From: JANPCX01 sp031431125
GTDB taxonomy: Bacteria > Pseudomonadota > Gammaproteobacteria > Burkholderiales > Burkholderiaceae_C
Reading direction: 5' to 3'
Length of the DNA: 56,895 nucleotides
Assembly (NCBI GenBank): GCA_031431125.1
Contig: JANPCX010000051.1
Coordinates: 1-56,895 of the forward strand
Shown: one piece after another, positions 6,839 to 15,215 of the stretch
Numbering within the stretch: position 1 is the first letter of the stretch
Layout of the letters: each line of letters begins with the position of its first letter
Notes under the pieces: model-generated
Databases searched by the model: none
Told to the model about the DNA's origin: nothing
The model's input: the letters and a program-made list of their open reading frames with translations, nothing else
Made by a program: the position numbers and the translations under genes

Positions 6839-8326
6839 GTGGTCAATCACCCCTTGCCCAGCGCTATGGGTTTTTGTGCGGTCATTCCAGACTTTCTTTC
6901 GTCTGCGCAGTGCCAAGCGCTGATTGACCGTAGCGAGGCGAACGGGTTCCGCAGTGCAAACACCGACTATCCGCCCAGCTACCGCAACAACGAACGTTGG
7001 GTGGTGGACGATGTCGCGCTGGCCCAGACCATGGGCGAACGATTGACCGCCGTTTGGCCACTGGCCAATCTTGACCAGCAGCATGACCGACCCAGTGGTG
7101 GTTGGAGATTCGACACCGTCAACGAGCGCTTTCGTTTTTGCCGCTACCAAGCCGATCAGGCTTTTCACATTCATCAAGACGGCGTTCATCAACGTGGCCC
7201 TTTGCTTCAGTCTCGGCTGACCTTCATGATTTACTTGACCGATGGCGATGACTTTGAAGGTGGTGACACCTTGTTTTTTGCAGGCGGTCCTGGAACAACT
7301 TTGAACGGACATCACCAACCGCCTGTGGTGGCGCGGGTGCGACCCCGCAGAGGCAGTCTGATTCTTTTTGACCACCACCTTTGGCATGCGGGAGCCACGG
7401 TCACCAAAGGCATCAAACACATCGTGCGCAGTGACGTGATGTTTCGCCGCGAAAAGCCTGCATCTTCACCAAACAGCTTGCTCGACCTGGCCTTCACACC
7501 GCCGCATCAGGGATATGTCTGGAGCCTGTGCAATGCGGGTCACAACCTGATTGCCAGCGGCGGGCGCGACACTTCGATTCGTCTGTGGACAGAGCAAGGC
7601 GTGAGTGTGGGCTGCTTGCCCGGGCACAGCCAGTCGGTGCTGGGTCTGGCATCGTTGGATGATGGGCGACTGGCTTCGGTGTCCAGAGACCGAAGTCTGC
7701 GAGTTTGGAACCTCGAGCAGCACCGCTGCGATGCTGTGCTGCATCCACACGAAGCAGCCATTTTGTGTGTGCATGCTTGGCAGGGCCACATCGTCTCGGG
7801 TTCAGCAGACGGCACACTCGCTTTAAGCCATCCCAGCGCCGGTGCACCCCAACTTTTAGGTCGCGATTTGGGCTGGGTTTGGGATTTGGACTCCTCAGCA
7901 GACGGTCTGCTGGTGGCTGCCTTGGAGAGCGGCGAGGTGGTGGCATGGAGTGCAGATCAAGAGCGCCAGCCCTGGACCTTGAAGAGCGACTGTCCGCTGC
8001 GTGCGGTAGCCATTTCCAGGGACGGGCAACAGCTGGTAGCGGGTGATGTGCTGGGGAAAATTCACCACTGGGTTCGTCAAAACCAAGCCTGGAGCCTCAG
8101 ACACTGCTGGCAAGCGCACCGCGCTGCACTTCGCTGCTTGCGGTTTGCGCCCGACGCATCGCTGTACAGCGGCGCAGAAGACGGTTGGGTTCGCCATTGG
8201 AGCGCGGCGCACAGGTGTTTGTGGCAGCATGCGCACGACAACTTCGTCACCGACTTGTTGCACCTGTCTGACTCAGCGTTGCTCAGTTGTGCTTACGACG
8301 GTCGCATTCTTCGCCACAGACCATGA
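6839..8326 (+). CDS. 2OG-Fe(II) oxygenase fused to a C-terminal WD40 propeller
   Basis: A 495-residue two-domain protein. Residues about 10-205 form a prolyl-4-hydroxylase-type 2-oxoglutarate/Fe(II) oxygenase: SYRNNERWVVDD (residues 47-58, a conserved block in this branch), the metal pair His112-x-Asp114 in HIHQDG, LTFMIYLTD, distal metal His183 in LWHAG, and Arg197, the likely 2-oxoglutarate ligand. Residues about 220-495 contain seven WD40-like repeats (units near GGRDTSIRLW, SRDRSLRVWN, SADGTLALSH, ESGEVVAWS, LGKIHHWV, AEDGWVRHWS, AYDGRILRHRP), enough for one seven-bladed propeller. The oxygenase would hydroxylate a protein or small molecule; the propeller could hold the substrate or partner. 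GTG start at 6839 is set by the SD at 6826-6831. No signal peptide, so cytoplasmic. Substrate unknown. Confidence 0.85.
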   Translation: MVNHPLPSAMGFCAVIPDFLSSAQCQALIDRSEANGFRSANTDYPPSYRNNERWVVDDVALAQTMGERLTAVWPLANLDQQHDRPSGGWRFDTVNERFRFCRYQADQAFHIHQDGVHQRGPLLQSRLTFMIYLTDGDDFEGGDTLFFAGGPGTTLNGHHQPPVVARVRPRRGSLILFDHHLWHAGATVTKGIKHIVRSDVMFRREKPASSPNSLLDLAFTPPHQGYVWSLCNAGHNLIASGGRDTSIRLWTEQGVSVGCLPGHSQSVLGLASLDDGRLASVSRDRSLRVWNLEQHRCDAVLHPHEAAILCVHAWQGHIVSGSADGTLALSHPSAGAPQLLGRDLGWVWDLDSSADGLLVAALESGEVVAWSADQERQPWTLKSDCPLRAVAISRDGQQLVAGDVLGKIHHWVRQNQAWSLRHCWQAHRAALRCLRFAPDASLYSGAEDGWVRHWSAAHRCLWQHAHDNFVTDLLHLSDSALLSCAYDGRILRHRP

Positions 8327-8961
8327 TGCTCTCCGAAGTCCCCGCTACCTATCTCCAAGGTTTGCCCGAACGTTCTTGGAAGGGATGCGAGCCGGAACTC
8401 TTTCGTGCCGTCAAACTGGCCTACGACTCGCCGAGGCGTGTCTACCACGCGTGGTCGCACATTGAAATGTGCCTGCGAGAATTCAAGCAAGTGCATTTTG
8501 TTGAACCCCGCGCTGTGCTAATGGCGCTGCTGTTCCACGATGCGGTTTATGTGGCGGGTGACTCGCAGAACGAAATTCGCAGTGCCGAGTTGGCGCAAAA
8601 CCGCTTGCAGCGTGACAGCAACTTGACCGCCAGTGAACGCGACCGTGTGTCGCAATTGATCATGCTGACAGCGAGCCATCACCAGGAAGCCGGGGTGGAC
8701 GCCGATGCGGCTGCCTTCATCGACATCGACCTGGCCGTGCTGGGCGGCGACTGGCCCACCTACCAGTCCTATGCCCAGGGTGTTGAGCGCGAATACTGTC
8801 CTTCGGTGGTGTCTTTGACGCTGTTTCGCCTGGGACGGCGGCGCTTTTTGCAAGGGCTGTTGTCACAACCCTCTGTTTTTCTGACGCCCACCATGCGCGA
8901 GCGCTGTGAGGCCACCGCGAGGGTCAATCTTCAGCGTGAGATGGACGACTTGCTGGTTTGA
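8323..8961 (+). CDS. Predicted HD-superfamily metal-dependent phosphohydrolase (COG4339-like)
   Basis: A 212-residue protein whose ATG at 8323 overlaps the stop of the oxygenase-WD40 gene (ATGA), so the two are translationally coupled. It shows the histidine/aspartate pattern of this HD branch: RRVYHAWSHIEMCL, LLFHDAVYV (HD pair), LTASHHQEAG and FIDIDLAVLGGD, ending with a helix rich in leucine and arginine. HD-superfamily proteins typically hydrolyse nucleotides or phosphoesters; relatives of this branch are often mis-named as NMDA-receptor subunits. The coupling suggests joint function with the oxygenase. Actual substrate unknown. Confidence 0.75.
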   Translation: MMLSEVPATYLQGLPERSWKGCEPELFRAVKLAYDSPRRVYHAWSHIEMCLREFKQVHFVEPRAVLMALLFHDAVYVAGDSQNEIRSAELAQNRLQRDSNLTASERDRVSQLIMLTASHHQEAGVDADAAAFIDIDLAVLGGDWPTYQSYAQGVEREYCPSVVSLTLFRLGRRRFLQGLLSQPSVFLTPTMRERCEATARVNLQREMDDLLV

Positions 8962-8993
8962 CGACGGACCGCTGTTGCCTGGCCGAGTCTTCT

Positions 8994-9572
8994 TCAGATT
9001 TTCCCAATCTGCGACATCATCGCCAGCTGTTGCCCCGCCGCACGCAGCCGGTCAGCCAATCGCTTGGCGATGGCCACCATCAAACGTGCCGCGACCTTGG
9101 GGTGCACTTCGATCAAGCGCTCCAGGGCTTTGCGCGACAGGCCACCGGCTTGAACGGTGGAGGTGGCCACGCAACTCACCGAACGTGCTTCGCCGTCCAG
9201 CAGCGCCATCTCACCGATCAAGCTGCCCGGGCCTAACACGGACACTTCCATGGGGTGGGTGCTGGCCGGATCGTTCATCTCCACGCTGACGTCCCCGGTC
9301 AGTACCAGCAGCATGTAGCTGTTGGGCGACTGATCGCCTTCGCGAAGCATCAACGCGCCTGCGGGGAAGGTCACCAAACGCATGTGGGTGACCACCACCA
9401 AAGCGTCGTCTGCCGACAGCATGGCCAAGGAATTGGGGGTGCGCAGCAGTTCGATGGCCGCTTCGGTGAGTGCGGGCACCTCGGTCAAGGCCCGGGTGCG
9501 TGGGCTGCTTGCGGTGGAGGACTCGCCTGGTGGGTTGTCGGAGGGCGGGCTGGCGGCGTGGTCCATGGGCAA
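8994..9572 (-). CDS. Cyclic nucleotide-binding domain protein without DNA-binding domain
   Basis: A 192-residue protein. After a polar, low-complexity N-terminus (residues 1-35) it has a single cNMP-binding beta-barrel (residues about 55-175): FPAGALMLREGDQ, MLLVLTGDVSVEM, and the phosphate-binding cassette GSLIGEMALLDGEARSVSCVA, whose GEMALLDGEARS matches the cAMP-contact motif with its Glu and Arg. The CRP-type winged helix is absent, so it is probably a regulatory or scaffold protein rather than a transcription factor. It sits alone between convergent and same-strand neighbours with no visible partner. Confidence 0.8.
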   Translation of the reverse strand: MPMDHAASPPSDNPPGESSTASSPRTRALTEVPALTEAAIELLRTPNSLAMLSADDALVVVTHMRLVTFPAGALMLREGDQSPNSYMLLVLTGDVSVEMNDPASTHPMEVSVLGPGSLIGEMALLDGEARSVSCVATSTVQAGGLSRKALERLIEVHPKVAARLMVAIAKRLADRLRAAGQQLAMMSQIGKI

Positions 9573-9603
9573 ACTCAGGTGTATTTGACGGTGATATTCA
9601 TTG

Positions 9604-9630
9604 CGCCAAGTCCGTCCTGCGGACTTGGCG
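9604..9630. terminator. Strong perfect hairpin between CoA-transferase and cNMP-binding genes
   Basis: An 11-base perfect stem (CGCCAAGTCCG and its complement) with a five-base loop. It lies 86 bases past the stop of the CoA-transferase gene and 31 bases upstream of the cNMP-binding gene's start, both on the minus strand. Neither side has a T-run, so it is not a textbook intrinsic terminator; it could end the upstream transcript or sit in the leader of the downstream gene. Confidence 0.4.
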
Positions 9631-9715
9631 GTTCATTCGCTCAGACCTTAGCATTTTTTGACCTGATCTGCGGCCGTGGGTTTGCACAACGCAACGCATG
9701 ACACCATGCCCGTCG

Positions 9716-10939
9716 TCAGGGCGTGGTCTCGATGACGCCTTGTTCGGCCAAATGAATCTGTTCTTGTGAGGTGTAGCCTAAACTGCTGAGCAGTTCACCC
9801 GTGTGCTGTCCCACCGAGGGTGGCGGCAGGCGCAGTGGCGGGCGTTGACCGTCCACGGTCAGTGGCAGCAAGGCCATGTGGGTGTGGATGTCGCGCGCGG
9901 CCATGCTGGCGTCGGCAGGAATGCACACGGGGGCGAGGCCACCGGTTTGTTGCAGGTGTTCGTCGTCGAATAAATCGTGTGGGCGTTTGATCAAGGCATA
10001 GGGCAAACCGTGGGCATCAAACAGCGCGGCGATCTCGGTTGCCGTGTGGGCTTGCAGGCGACCTCGCAGTTCCGGCATCAACCACTCGCGGGCCTGCACA
10101 CGCTGGTTGTTGCTGGCGACGCGGGCATCCGCGCGCAAATCAACAAAACCAAACACATCGCAAAAAACGGCCCACTGGGTATCGGACACCACGGCCAAAA
10201 ACAGTTGCTCCTCGTTCTTCACGGTGAACACGTCGTAAATGCCCCAAGCTGAAATGCGGCTGGGCATGGGGGAGGGCGGCTGGCCGGTGACGGCGAACTG
10301 CATCATGTGTTGGGCCACCAGCAGAATGTTGTTCTCAAACAAGCCGGTTTGCACGACTTGACCTCGGCCTGTGGTTTGCCTTTGCAGCAAGGCGGCCAGC
10401 ACACCGATGGCGCCAAACATGCCGCCCATGATGTCGTTGACGCTGCTGCCTGCCCGCAGTGGTTGGCCGGGCGGCCCTGTCATGTAGGCCAGGCCACCCA
10501 TCATCTGCACCACCTCGTCGAGTGCGGTGCGCTGGTCATAGGGTCCAGGCAAAAAGCCTTTGTGTACGACATAAATCAGCCCTGGGTTGAGGGCACGCAG
10601 CACGTTGGGGCCCAAACCCAGTTTGTCCATGCTGCCAGGTTTGAAGTTCTCGCTGAAGACGTCGGCTGTGGCCAACAACTTCAGCAACACTTCCAGCCCC
10701 GCAGACTGGGTGATGTCCAGGGCCAGGCTTTTTTTGTTGCGGTTGAAGAGCGGAAAAAATCCCGCACCTGCACCCATGAGGCGCCGCGTGTTGTCACCCA
10801 CCAAGGGTTCCACTTTGATGACCTCGGCACCCAAGTCAGCCAGCACCATGCCGCAGGCCGGTCCCATCACCATGTGGGTGAGTTCGACCACGCGCACGCC
10901 TTGTAAGGGCAGGGGCTTGTTGGATTCAATCATCGTCAA
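9716..10939 (-). CDS. CaiB/BaiF family (class III) CoA-transferase
   Basis: A 407-residue protein with the class III CoA-transferase layout: PLQGVRVVELTHMVMGPACGMVLADLGAEVIKVE at the start (Rossmann-like CoA site), NRNKKSLALDI, NFKPGSMDKLGL, the catalytic Asp in TALDEVVQMMGGLAYMTG, and the linker SSVNDIMGGMFG. These enzymes move CoA between carboxylic acids (for example succinate, oxalate or carnitine-type substrates). No acyl-CoA genes are next to it, so the substrate is unknown. The first two candidate starts (10939 and 10933) are equally plausible. Confidence 0.9.
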   Translation of the reverse strand: MTMIESNKPLPLQGVRVVELTHMVMGPACGMVLADLGAEVIKVEPLVGDNTRRLMGAGAGFFPLFNRNKKSLALDITQSAGLEVLLKLLATADVFSENFKPGSMDKLGLGPNVLRALNPGLIYVVHKGFLPGPYDQRTALDEVVQMMGGLAYMTGPPGQPLRAGSSVNDIMGGMFGAIGVLAALLQRQTTGRGQVVQTGLFENNILLVAQHMMQFAVTGQPPSPMPSRISAWGIYDVFTVKNEEQLFLAVVSDTQWAVFCDVFGFVDLRADARVASNNQRVQAREWLMPELRGRLQAHTATEIAALFDAHGLPYALIKRPHDLFDDEHLQQTGGLAPVCIPADASMAARDIHTHMALLPLTVDGQRPPLRLPPPSVGQHTGELLSSLGYTSQEQIHLAEQGVIETTP

Positions 10940-11090
10940 ATATCCTCATGACTGTTGCGCTTGCAAAACAGGGCCCTTGTCTGTGAGCGTGTACTTTCTT
11001 GTAAAACCGTTGAAGACTTCACCAATAGCCGCTTTGTCGCCCTGGTAACAAGGCCCCAAGCCGGCTGGTGCTGGCTACTATTCTGGCTCT

Positions 11091-13565
11091 TTGATCCCCT
11101 GTCCGGTCTTGCCGCCGGCTCTGTCACCCGTGCCACGACCTGCTAACCGATCAGCATCGCGTACTACGAACGTGAGCCCGTGGCGTCAGCGTTGGCAGGC
11201 ACAGTTTGGCGTTTACAGCGCGCGCGACCCCGTTTCGGCGGAAATTCGGGCCAAACACGTGGCCGCGTTGGTGCGGATGACACCGTTCAATATGTTGGCC
11301 AACGCGCTCAGCGGCTTGCTCGTGGCCTGGTCCATTGGACCGAGCACCACACCCTTGGCCATGGCCCTGTGGTTGTCGGCGCTCTTGCTCATGTGTGCCA
11401 CGGGCATGTGGTCTTGGCACAGCGGGCGCAGCCGAACTTTTGTCTCGGTGTCTCCGAAGGCTGTGCGTCGCGCCACCTTGCACGCAGCGATCCTCGCGGC
11501 CACCTGGGCGGCTGTGCCTTTGCTGTGGTTCGATGTGGCTTCAACGCCGCAGCGTTTGCTCATCGCCACGTTGATTGCCGGCTTGACTTGCGCTGGGGCG
11601 TTCAGCTTGGCGACCATTCCTCTTGCCGGCGTGGTCTACGTGCTCATCTTGACCATGGGTGCCATGTTGGGTGCACTGACCGCCTACGACCTGCAGTACT
11701 TGCCCTTGATGCTGTTTTACCTCGGCTACGCATTCGCCGTCATTGCCGGGGTGCTGACAACGGCCACGGCGTCGACCGCCCGTTTGATGGCCGAACGTGA
11801 AGCGGCGCGTCAAAGCCAAGTCACCAGCCTCTTGCTGCGTGACTTTGAAGAACACTCCGCCGATTTGTTGTGGGAAATTGACCGCAGCGGCCGCTTCAGC
11901 CATGTCTCCAGCAAACTCGCCACGGCCTTTAAACACAGCGCGACTGAATTGCAGATGCTCAGTCTGCTCGGTGCGCTGCAGGTGCGTAAACCGACCGATC
12001 ACCCGGACACGGGGTTGGAGCAGTTGCGTAATGCTCTGAATCTGGGGCGACCTTTCCGTGACATTGAAATCCCGGTGAACATCAACGAAGAAACCCACTG
12101 GTGGTTGCTCACGGGCAAGCCCCTGCTGGACGATTCAGGCCGCACCTTGGGCTGGCGCGGTGTTATTGCCGATGTGACCCAAGAACACCAAGTGCAAGAC
12201 CGACTGCGTTATCTGGCCCACTTTGATTCACTCACCGGGTTGGCCAACCGGGTGCAGCTGCACGAACGATTGGCCCAGGTCATGGACCCCAGTCTGTCCA
12301 GCACCCGACGCAGCGCCTTGTTTTGTTTGGATTTGGACAACTTCAAAAGCATCAATGACTCGCTGGGTCACTCAGTGGGTGACGAGGTGCTCAAGCTAAC
12401 CGCACAGCGCTTGCAAAGCTGCATGCGACGCGGTGATTTGGTGGCCCGTTTAGGCGGCGACGAATTTGCGGTGGTGCTGGACGATGTGCGCAGTGACGAA
12501 GAAGTGACCACCTTGGCCGAACGCTTTTTGCAAGAACTGCAGCAGCCCTGTGAGGTGCTGGGCCACCATGTGGCGGTGGGCTCCAGCATCGGCATCGCCA
12601 TGCTGCCCGACCAGGCAGATACCGTGGACGAAGCCTTGGGCAATGGTGACCTGGCGCTTTATGCCGCCAAACAAGCGGGTCGTGGGCGCTATGAGTTTTT
12701 TGCCAGTTCCTTGGTGGAACGCAGTCGGCGCAGGTTGTCGGTGGAGCAGCAGCTGCGTTTGGCCATGGGTCGGGGCGAGTTTGCACTGCATTGGCAGCCC
12801 CAGATTGAAGTCGGCCGCTGGGCGATTTGTGGCGCGGAAGCGCTTTTACGCTGGAACAACCCGCTGCTCGGCAGTGTGTCGCCGGTGGAGTTCATTCGGG
12901 TGGCTGAAGAAGCGGGTTTGGTGGCCGACATCGGCACCTGGGCCCTGAACGAAGCCTGCGTGCAAGCGGCCGTGGGACTGCCTGATTTGCCTATTTCTGT
13001 GAACGTGTCGCCCATGCAACTGATGCGTCCTGATTTTCTGTCTTGTGTGGAACATGCGCTGACCCAGTCCGGTCTGGAGCCGCATCGTCTGGAGATTGAG
13101 ATCACCGAGTCCATCTTCATTGATGAATCGACGGTGGCTTTGACCCAGTTGCATGCCTTGCGTGGCCTGGGTGTGCGGGTGGCGCTGGACGACTTTGGCA
13201 CGGGTTATTCGTCGCTGGCCTATTTGCGCCAATTCCCATTCGACACCTTGAAGATTGACCGCGCTTTTGTGCGGGAGTTGATGTCGCGCCGTGATGCCCG
13301 GGCTATCGTGCGCACCATTGTTCAGTTGGCCACGGCTTTGGGCATGACCACCGTCGCGGAAGGCGTGGAAGATGCGGGCCAACTGGAGTTGCTGCAGTAC
13401 GCAGGATGCCGCGCCATTCAAGGCTTTTTGGTGTCACAGGCGCTGCCGCTGGCAGATTTTTGCGAGCTGCGCAAGCAATGGAATACCAACCAGCGGCCTA
13501 CTTCCTCCATCGCTTTGCCTGACACGACGTTTGCCGGCTTAACGACTCGGCACTCGTCTTACTGA
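11091..13565 (+). CDS. Membrane GGDEF-EAL protein with PAS domain (c-di-GMP synthesis and breakdown)
   Basis: An 824-residue protein. Five or six membrane helices occupy residues about 60-235, then a PAS domain (about 245-360), a GGDEF domain (about 370-530) and an EAL domain (about 545-790). Both catalytic motifs are intact: RLGGDEFAVVL in the cyclase and AEALLRW, DDFGTGYSS, KIDRAFV and TVAEGVE in the phosphodiesterase, so either or both activities are possible. An allosteric RxxD inhibition site is not evident. c-di-GMP made or removed here could influence the flagella encoded further on. The start is uncertain: TTG 11091 is the longest; GTG 11130 and GTG 11172 are alternatives, none with a good SD. 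Confidence 0.9.
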   Translation: MIPCPVLPPALSPVPRPANRSASRTTNVSPWRQRWQAQFGVYSARDPVSAEIRAKHVAALVRMTPFNMLANALSGLLVAWSIGPSTTPLAMALWLSALLLMCATGMWSWHSGRSRTFVSVSPKAVRRATLHAAILAATWAAVPLLWFDVASTPQRLLIATLIAGLTCAGAFSLATIPLAGVVYVLILTMGAMLGALTAYDLQYLPLMLFYLGYAFAVIAGVLTTATASTARLMAEREAARQSQVTSLLLRDFEEHSADLLWEIDRSGRFSHVSSKLATAFKHSATELQMLSLLGALQVRKPTDHPDTGLEQLRNALNLGRPFRDIEIPVNINEETHWWLLTGKPLLDDSGRTLGWRGVIADVTQEHQVQDRLRYLAHFDSLTGLANRVQLHERLAQVMDPSLSSTRRSALFCLDLDNFKSINDSLGHSVGDEVLKLTAQRLQSCMRRGDLVARLGGDEFAVVLDDVRSDEEVTTLAERFLQELQQPCEVLGHHVAVGSSIGIAMLPDQADTVDEALGNGDLALYAAKQAGRGRYEFFASSLVERSRRRLSVEQQLRLAMGRGEFALHWQPQIEVGRWAICGAEALLRWNNPLLGSVSPVEFIRVAEEAGLVADIGTWALNEACVQAAVGLPDLPISVNVSPMQLMRPDFLSCVEHALTQSGLEPHRLEIEITESIFIDESTVALTQLHALRGLGVRVALDDFGTGYSSLAYLRQFPFDTLKIDRAFVRELMSRRDARAIVRTIVQLATALGMTTVAEGVEDAGQLELLQYAGCRAIQGFLVSQALPLADFCELRKQWNTNQRPTSSIALPDTTFAGLTTRHSSY

Positions 13566-13571
13566 AACTTT

Positions 13572-13603
13572 CAGCCCTGGGCCTGCCAACAGGTCCCGGG
13601 CTG
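13572..13603. terminator. Bidirectional hairpin between convergent genes
   Basis: A 14-base stem with one mismatch and one G-U pair (CAGCCCTGGGCCTG against CAGGTCCCGGGCTG) around a CCAA loop, placed in the 52 bases between the stop codons of the GGDEF-EAL gene and the minus-strand kinase-like gene. There is no T-run on either side, but position and stability suit a shared terminator. Confidence 0.5.
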
Positions 13604-13617
13604 TAGCGACAACAGTC

Positions 13618-14256
13618 TCAGCGCGGCAAACAAAGGCGCTCACAAACCGCATCGCCGCAGCGCTCACACAGCCCACGCCAGCGCACCAGCCTGTCGTTTT
13701 CTTCCTCACGCATTTGCAGCTTCAAACCCATGGCGTGGTCTATGCAGCGCTGTGCACGGTGTTGTCGTTCTCTGCCCTGGCCCGTCACCACGCTGTAGGC
13801 TAAACCTGCTCGGTGCAGCGCGGTACGGATCAAGATGTCGACCGGCTCACGCACCTGGGGCCCATCGCGCTGCAGCCCGTCGGCCTCCCATGCGATGTCC
13901 AATGCCGTGACCAGGGTCAAATTGACCCGTCGTTGGGCTTGTAATGCCTCACCATACAAAGACGTATCGCCGAATACCTTGTCGCTGTACACCGCCGTCA
14001 TCAAGGCCGTGGTGTCGGCGATGACGACATCAAAACGCTGTGCCATCTCGTCGATGCGCCGCGTTTGTTCGGACGCGATCTGGGTTTGTTCTGATTGGCT
14101 GGGGGTGCGGCCATGCAGGTCACAAAACTCACGCAAGTATTCGTTCACGACCGCGGTGTTTTTCCCCGCACTGCGCAGTGCTTGGCCCAAGGCCGAGGCC
14201 AGCGTTGTTTTGCCTGTGCTCTCGGCACCCAGCACGGCAATCACAAAGGCGGGCAC
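13618..14256 (-). CDS. NadR-type ribosylnicotinamide kinase-like P-loop ATPase
   Basis: A 212-residue protein with a P-loop near the N-terminus (AVLGAESTGKTTLASAL), then NEYLREF and ADTTALMTAVYSDKVFGD, the pattern of the kinase domain of NadR; the adenylyltransferase and helix-turn-helix parts of full NadR are absent. The enzyme would phosphorylate nicotinamide riboside to NMN. It follows pnuC by three bases, and PnuC imports nicotinamide riboside, so transport and phosphorylation form one salvage unit. The GTG start at 14256 has GGGAG upstream inside the end of pnuC. The C-terminus contains a cysteine-rich tail (CERCGDAVCERLC) that could bind a metal. Confidence 0.8.
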   Translation of the reverse strand: MPAFVIAVLGAESTGKTTLASALGQALRSAGKNTAVVNEYLREFCDLHGRTPSQSEQTQIASEQTRRIDEMAQRFDVVIADTTALMTAVYSDKVFGDTSLYGEALQAQRRVNLTLVTALDIAWEADGLQRDGPQVREPVDILIRTALHRAGLAYSVVTGQGRERQHRAQRCIDHAMGLKLQMREEENDRLVRWRGLCERCGDAVCERLCLPR

Positions 14257-14259
14257 GCC

Positions 14260-14898
14260 TCAGCTCCCTTCTTTTTGCGCCAAGCGGCGCCAGGCGCGCC
14301 AGCCCACCACCGCCAGGACCAAGAAAACCGCATAGAGCACACAGGTCAGCCACAAGGTTTTGTAAATGAACAGCGACACGCTCAGCGCGTTGACCGCCAC
14401 CCAAACCGGCCAGTTCTCGACATGCTTGCGCCCGAGCAACCAGGTGCCAATGATGCTGCCTGCCGTCGCGGCGGCGTCCCACCAAGGAACGTCGGTGTCG
14501 GTTCGGTGGTCCAGCAGTTGTGCCAAGGCCAACCACAGGAGAAGGAATGAGACGAGCAACCATGGCCACGCACCAGGTTTCAAAGGGCGAACCACCAGGG
14601 CCTGGCCCGCGACTGTGGTGCCACGCAACCACTGCCACCAGCCCCACAGTGCCATGGCCACGAAAAAAAGCTGCAAGCCGGACTCACCGTACAACTTGGA
14701 TTGCCAGAACACCAAGCCATATGCCAACGAGCTGACGATGGCCAAAGGCCAAGCCCAGGGGTTGACACGGATGTTGCACACCACCATCACCAAGGCCAGC
14801 ACAAACCCCACCAGTTCTAAGCGGGTGGAGGCAAGTTGGGCGCCCAGAGAAACAGGCAACTCCAGCCAAGCCTTGAGGCTCAACAACAGCTCGGTCAT
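14260..14898 (-). CDS. pnuC: Nicotinamide riboside transporter PnuC
   Basis: A 212-residue membrane protein with about seven hydrophobic segments and the PnuC signatures: NIRVNPWAWPLAIVSSLAYGLVFWQSKLYGESGLQ, the GWWQW motif of the substrate site, and WPVWVAVNALSVSLFIYKTLW near the C-terminus. It carries nicotinamide riboside across the inner membrane by facilitated diffusion, with trapping by phosphorylation. It lies between ftsB (18 bases upstream) and the NadR-type kinase gene, so it seems to have been added to the end of the housekeeping eno-ftsB operon. Confidence 0.85.
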   Translation of the reverse strand: MTELLLSLKAWLELPVSLGAQLASTRLELVGFVLALVMVVCNIRVNPWAWPLAIVSSLAYGLVFWQSKLYGESGLQLFFVAMALWGWWQWLRGTTVAGQALVVRPLKPGAWPWLLVSFLLLWLALAQLLDHRTDTDVPWWDAAATAGSIIGTWLLGRKHVENWPVWVAVNALSVSLFIYKTLWLTCVLYAVFLVLAVVGWRAWRRLAQKEGS

Positions 14899-14916
14899 TG
14901 AACAGCGGGGACAGCC

Positions 14917-15201
14917 TCAGCGCTTGGGCGAGGCAATCTGCACCAACAACTCATCAGGTTTGACCATGCCGAGCTCATAGCGGGCTTTTTCTTCCACCAT
15001 CTCCAAGCCCTCTTTGAGGTCGCGCACTTCGGCCAGCAACTGGTCGTTGCGCTGCCGCGCGGCGGCATTGGCCGTTTGCTGAATTTGCAGTTTGTTTTGC
15101 AAGTCCATCACCCGCGGCAAGCCGCCCTCACCAAACCACAACTGGGCTTGCACGACGACCAACAAGGCCATCAGCAAAAGGGTGATGAGGCGGTTGCTCA
15201 C
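14917..15201 (-). CDS. ftsB: Cell division protein FtsB
   Basis: A 94-residue bitopic protein: an N-terminal membrane helix (residues 5-22, LITLLLMALLVVVQAQLWF) followed by a coiled coil (about 30-70) and the FtsB block DLKEGLEMVEEKARYELGMVKPDE. It forms the divisome subcomplex with FtsL and FtsQ in the inner membrane. Directly downstream of eno (14 bases), the usual place in beta- and gammaproteobacteria. The GTG at 15201 is the start. Confidence 0.95.
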   Translation of the reverse strand: MSNRLITLLLMALLVVVQAQLWFGEGGLPRVMDLQNKLQIQQTANAAARQRNDQLLAEVRDLKEGLEMVEEKARYELGMVKPDELLVQIASPKR

Positions 15202-15215
15202 GCTTGGTGCGGTGG

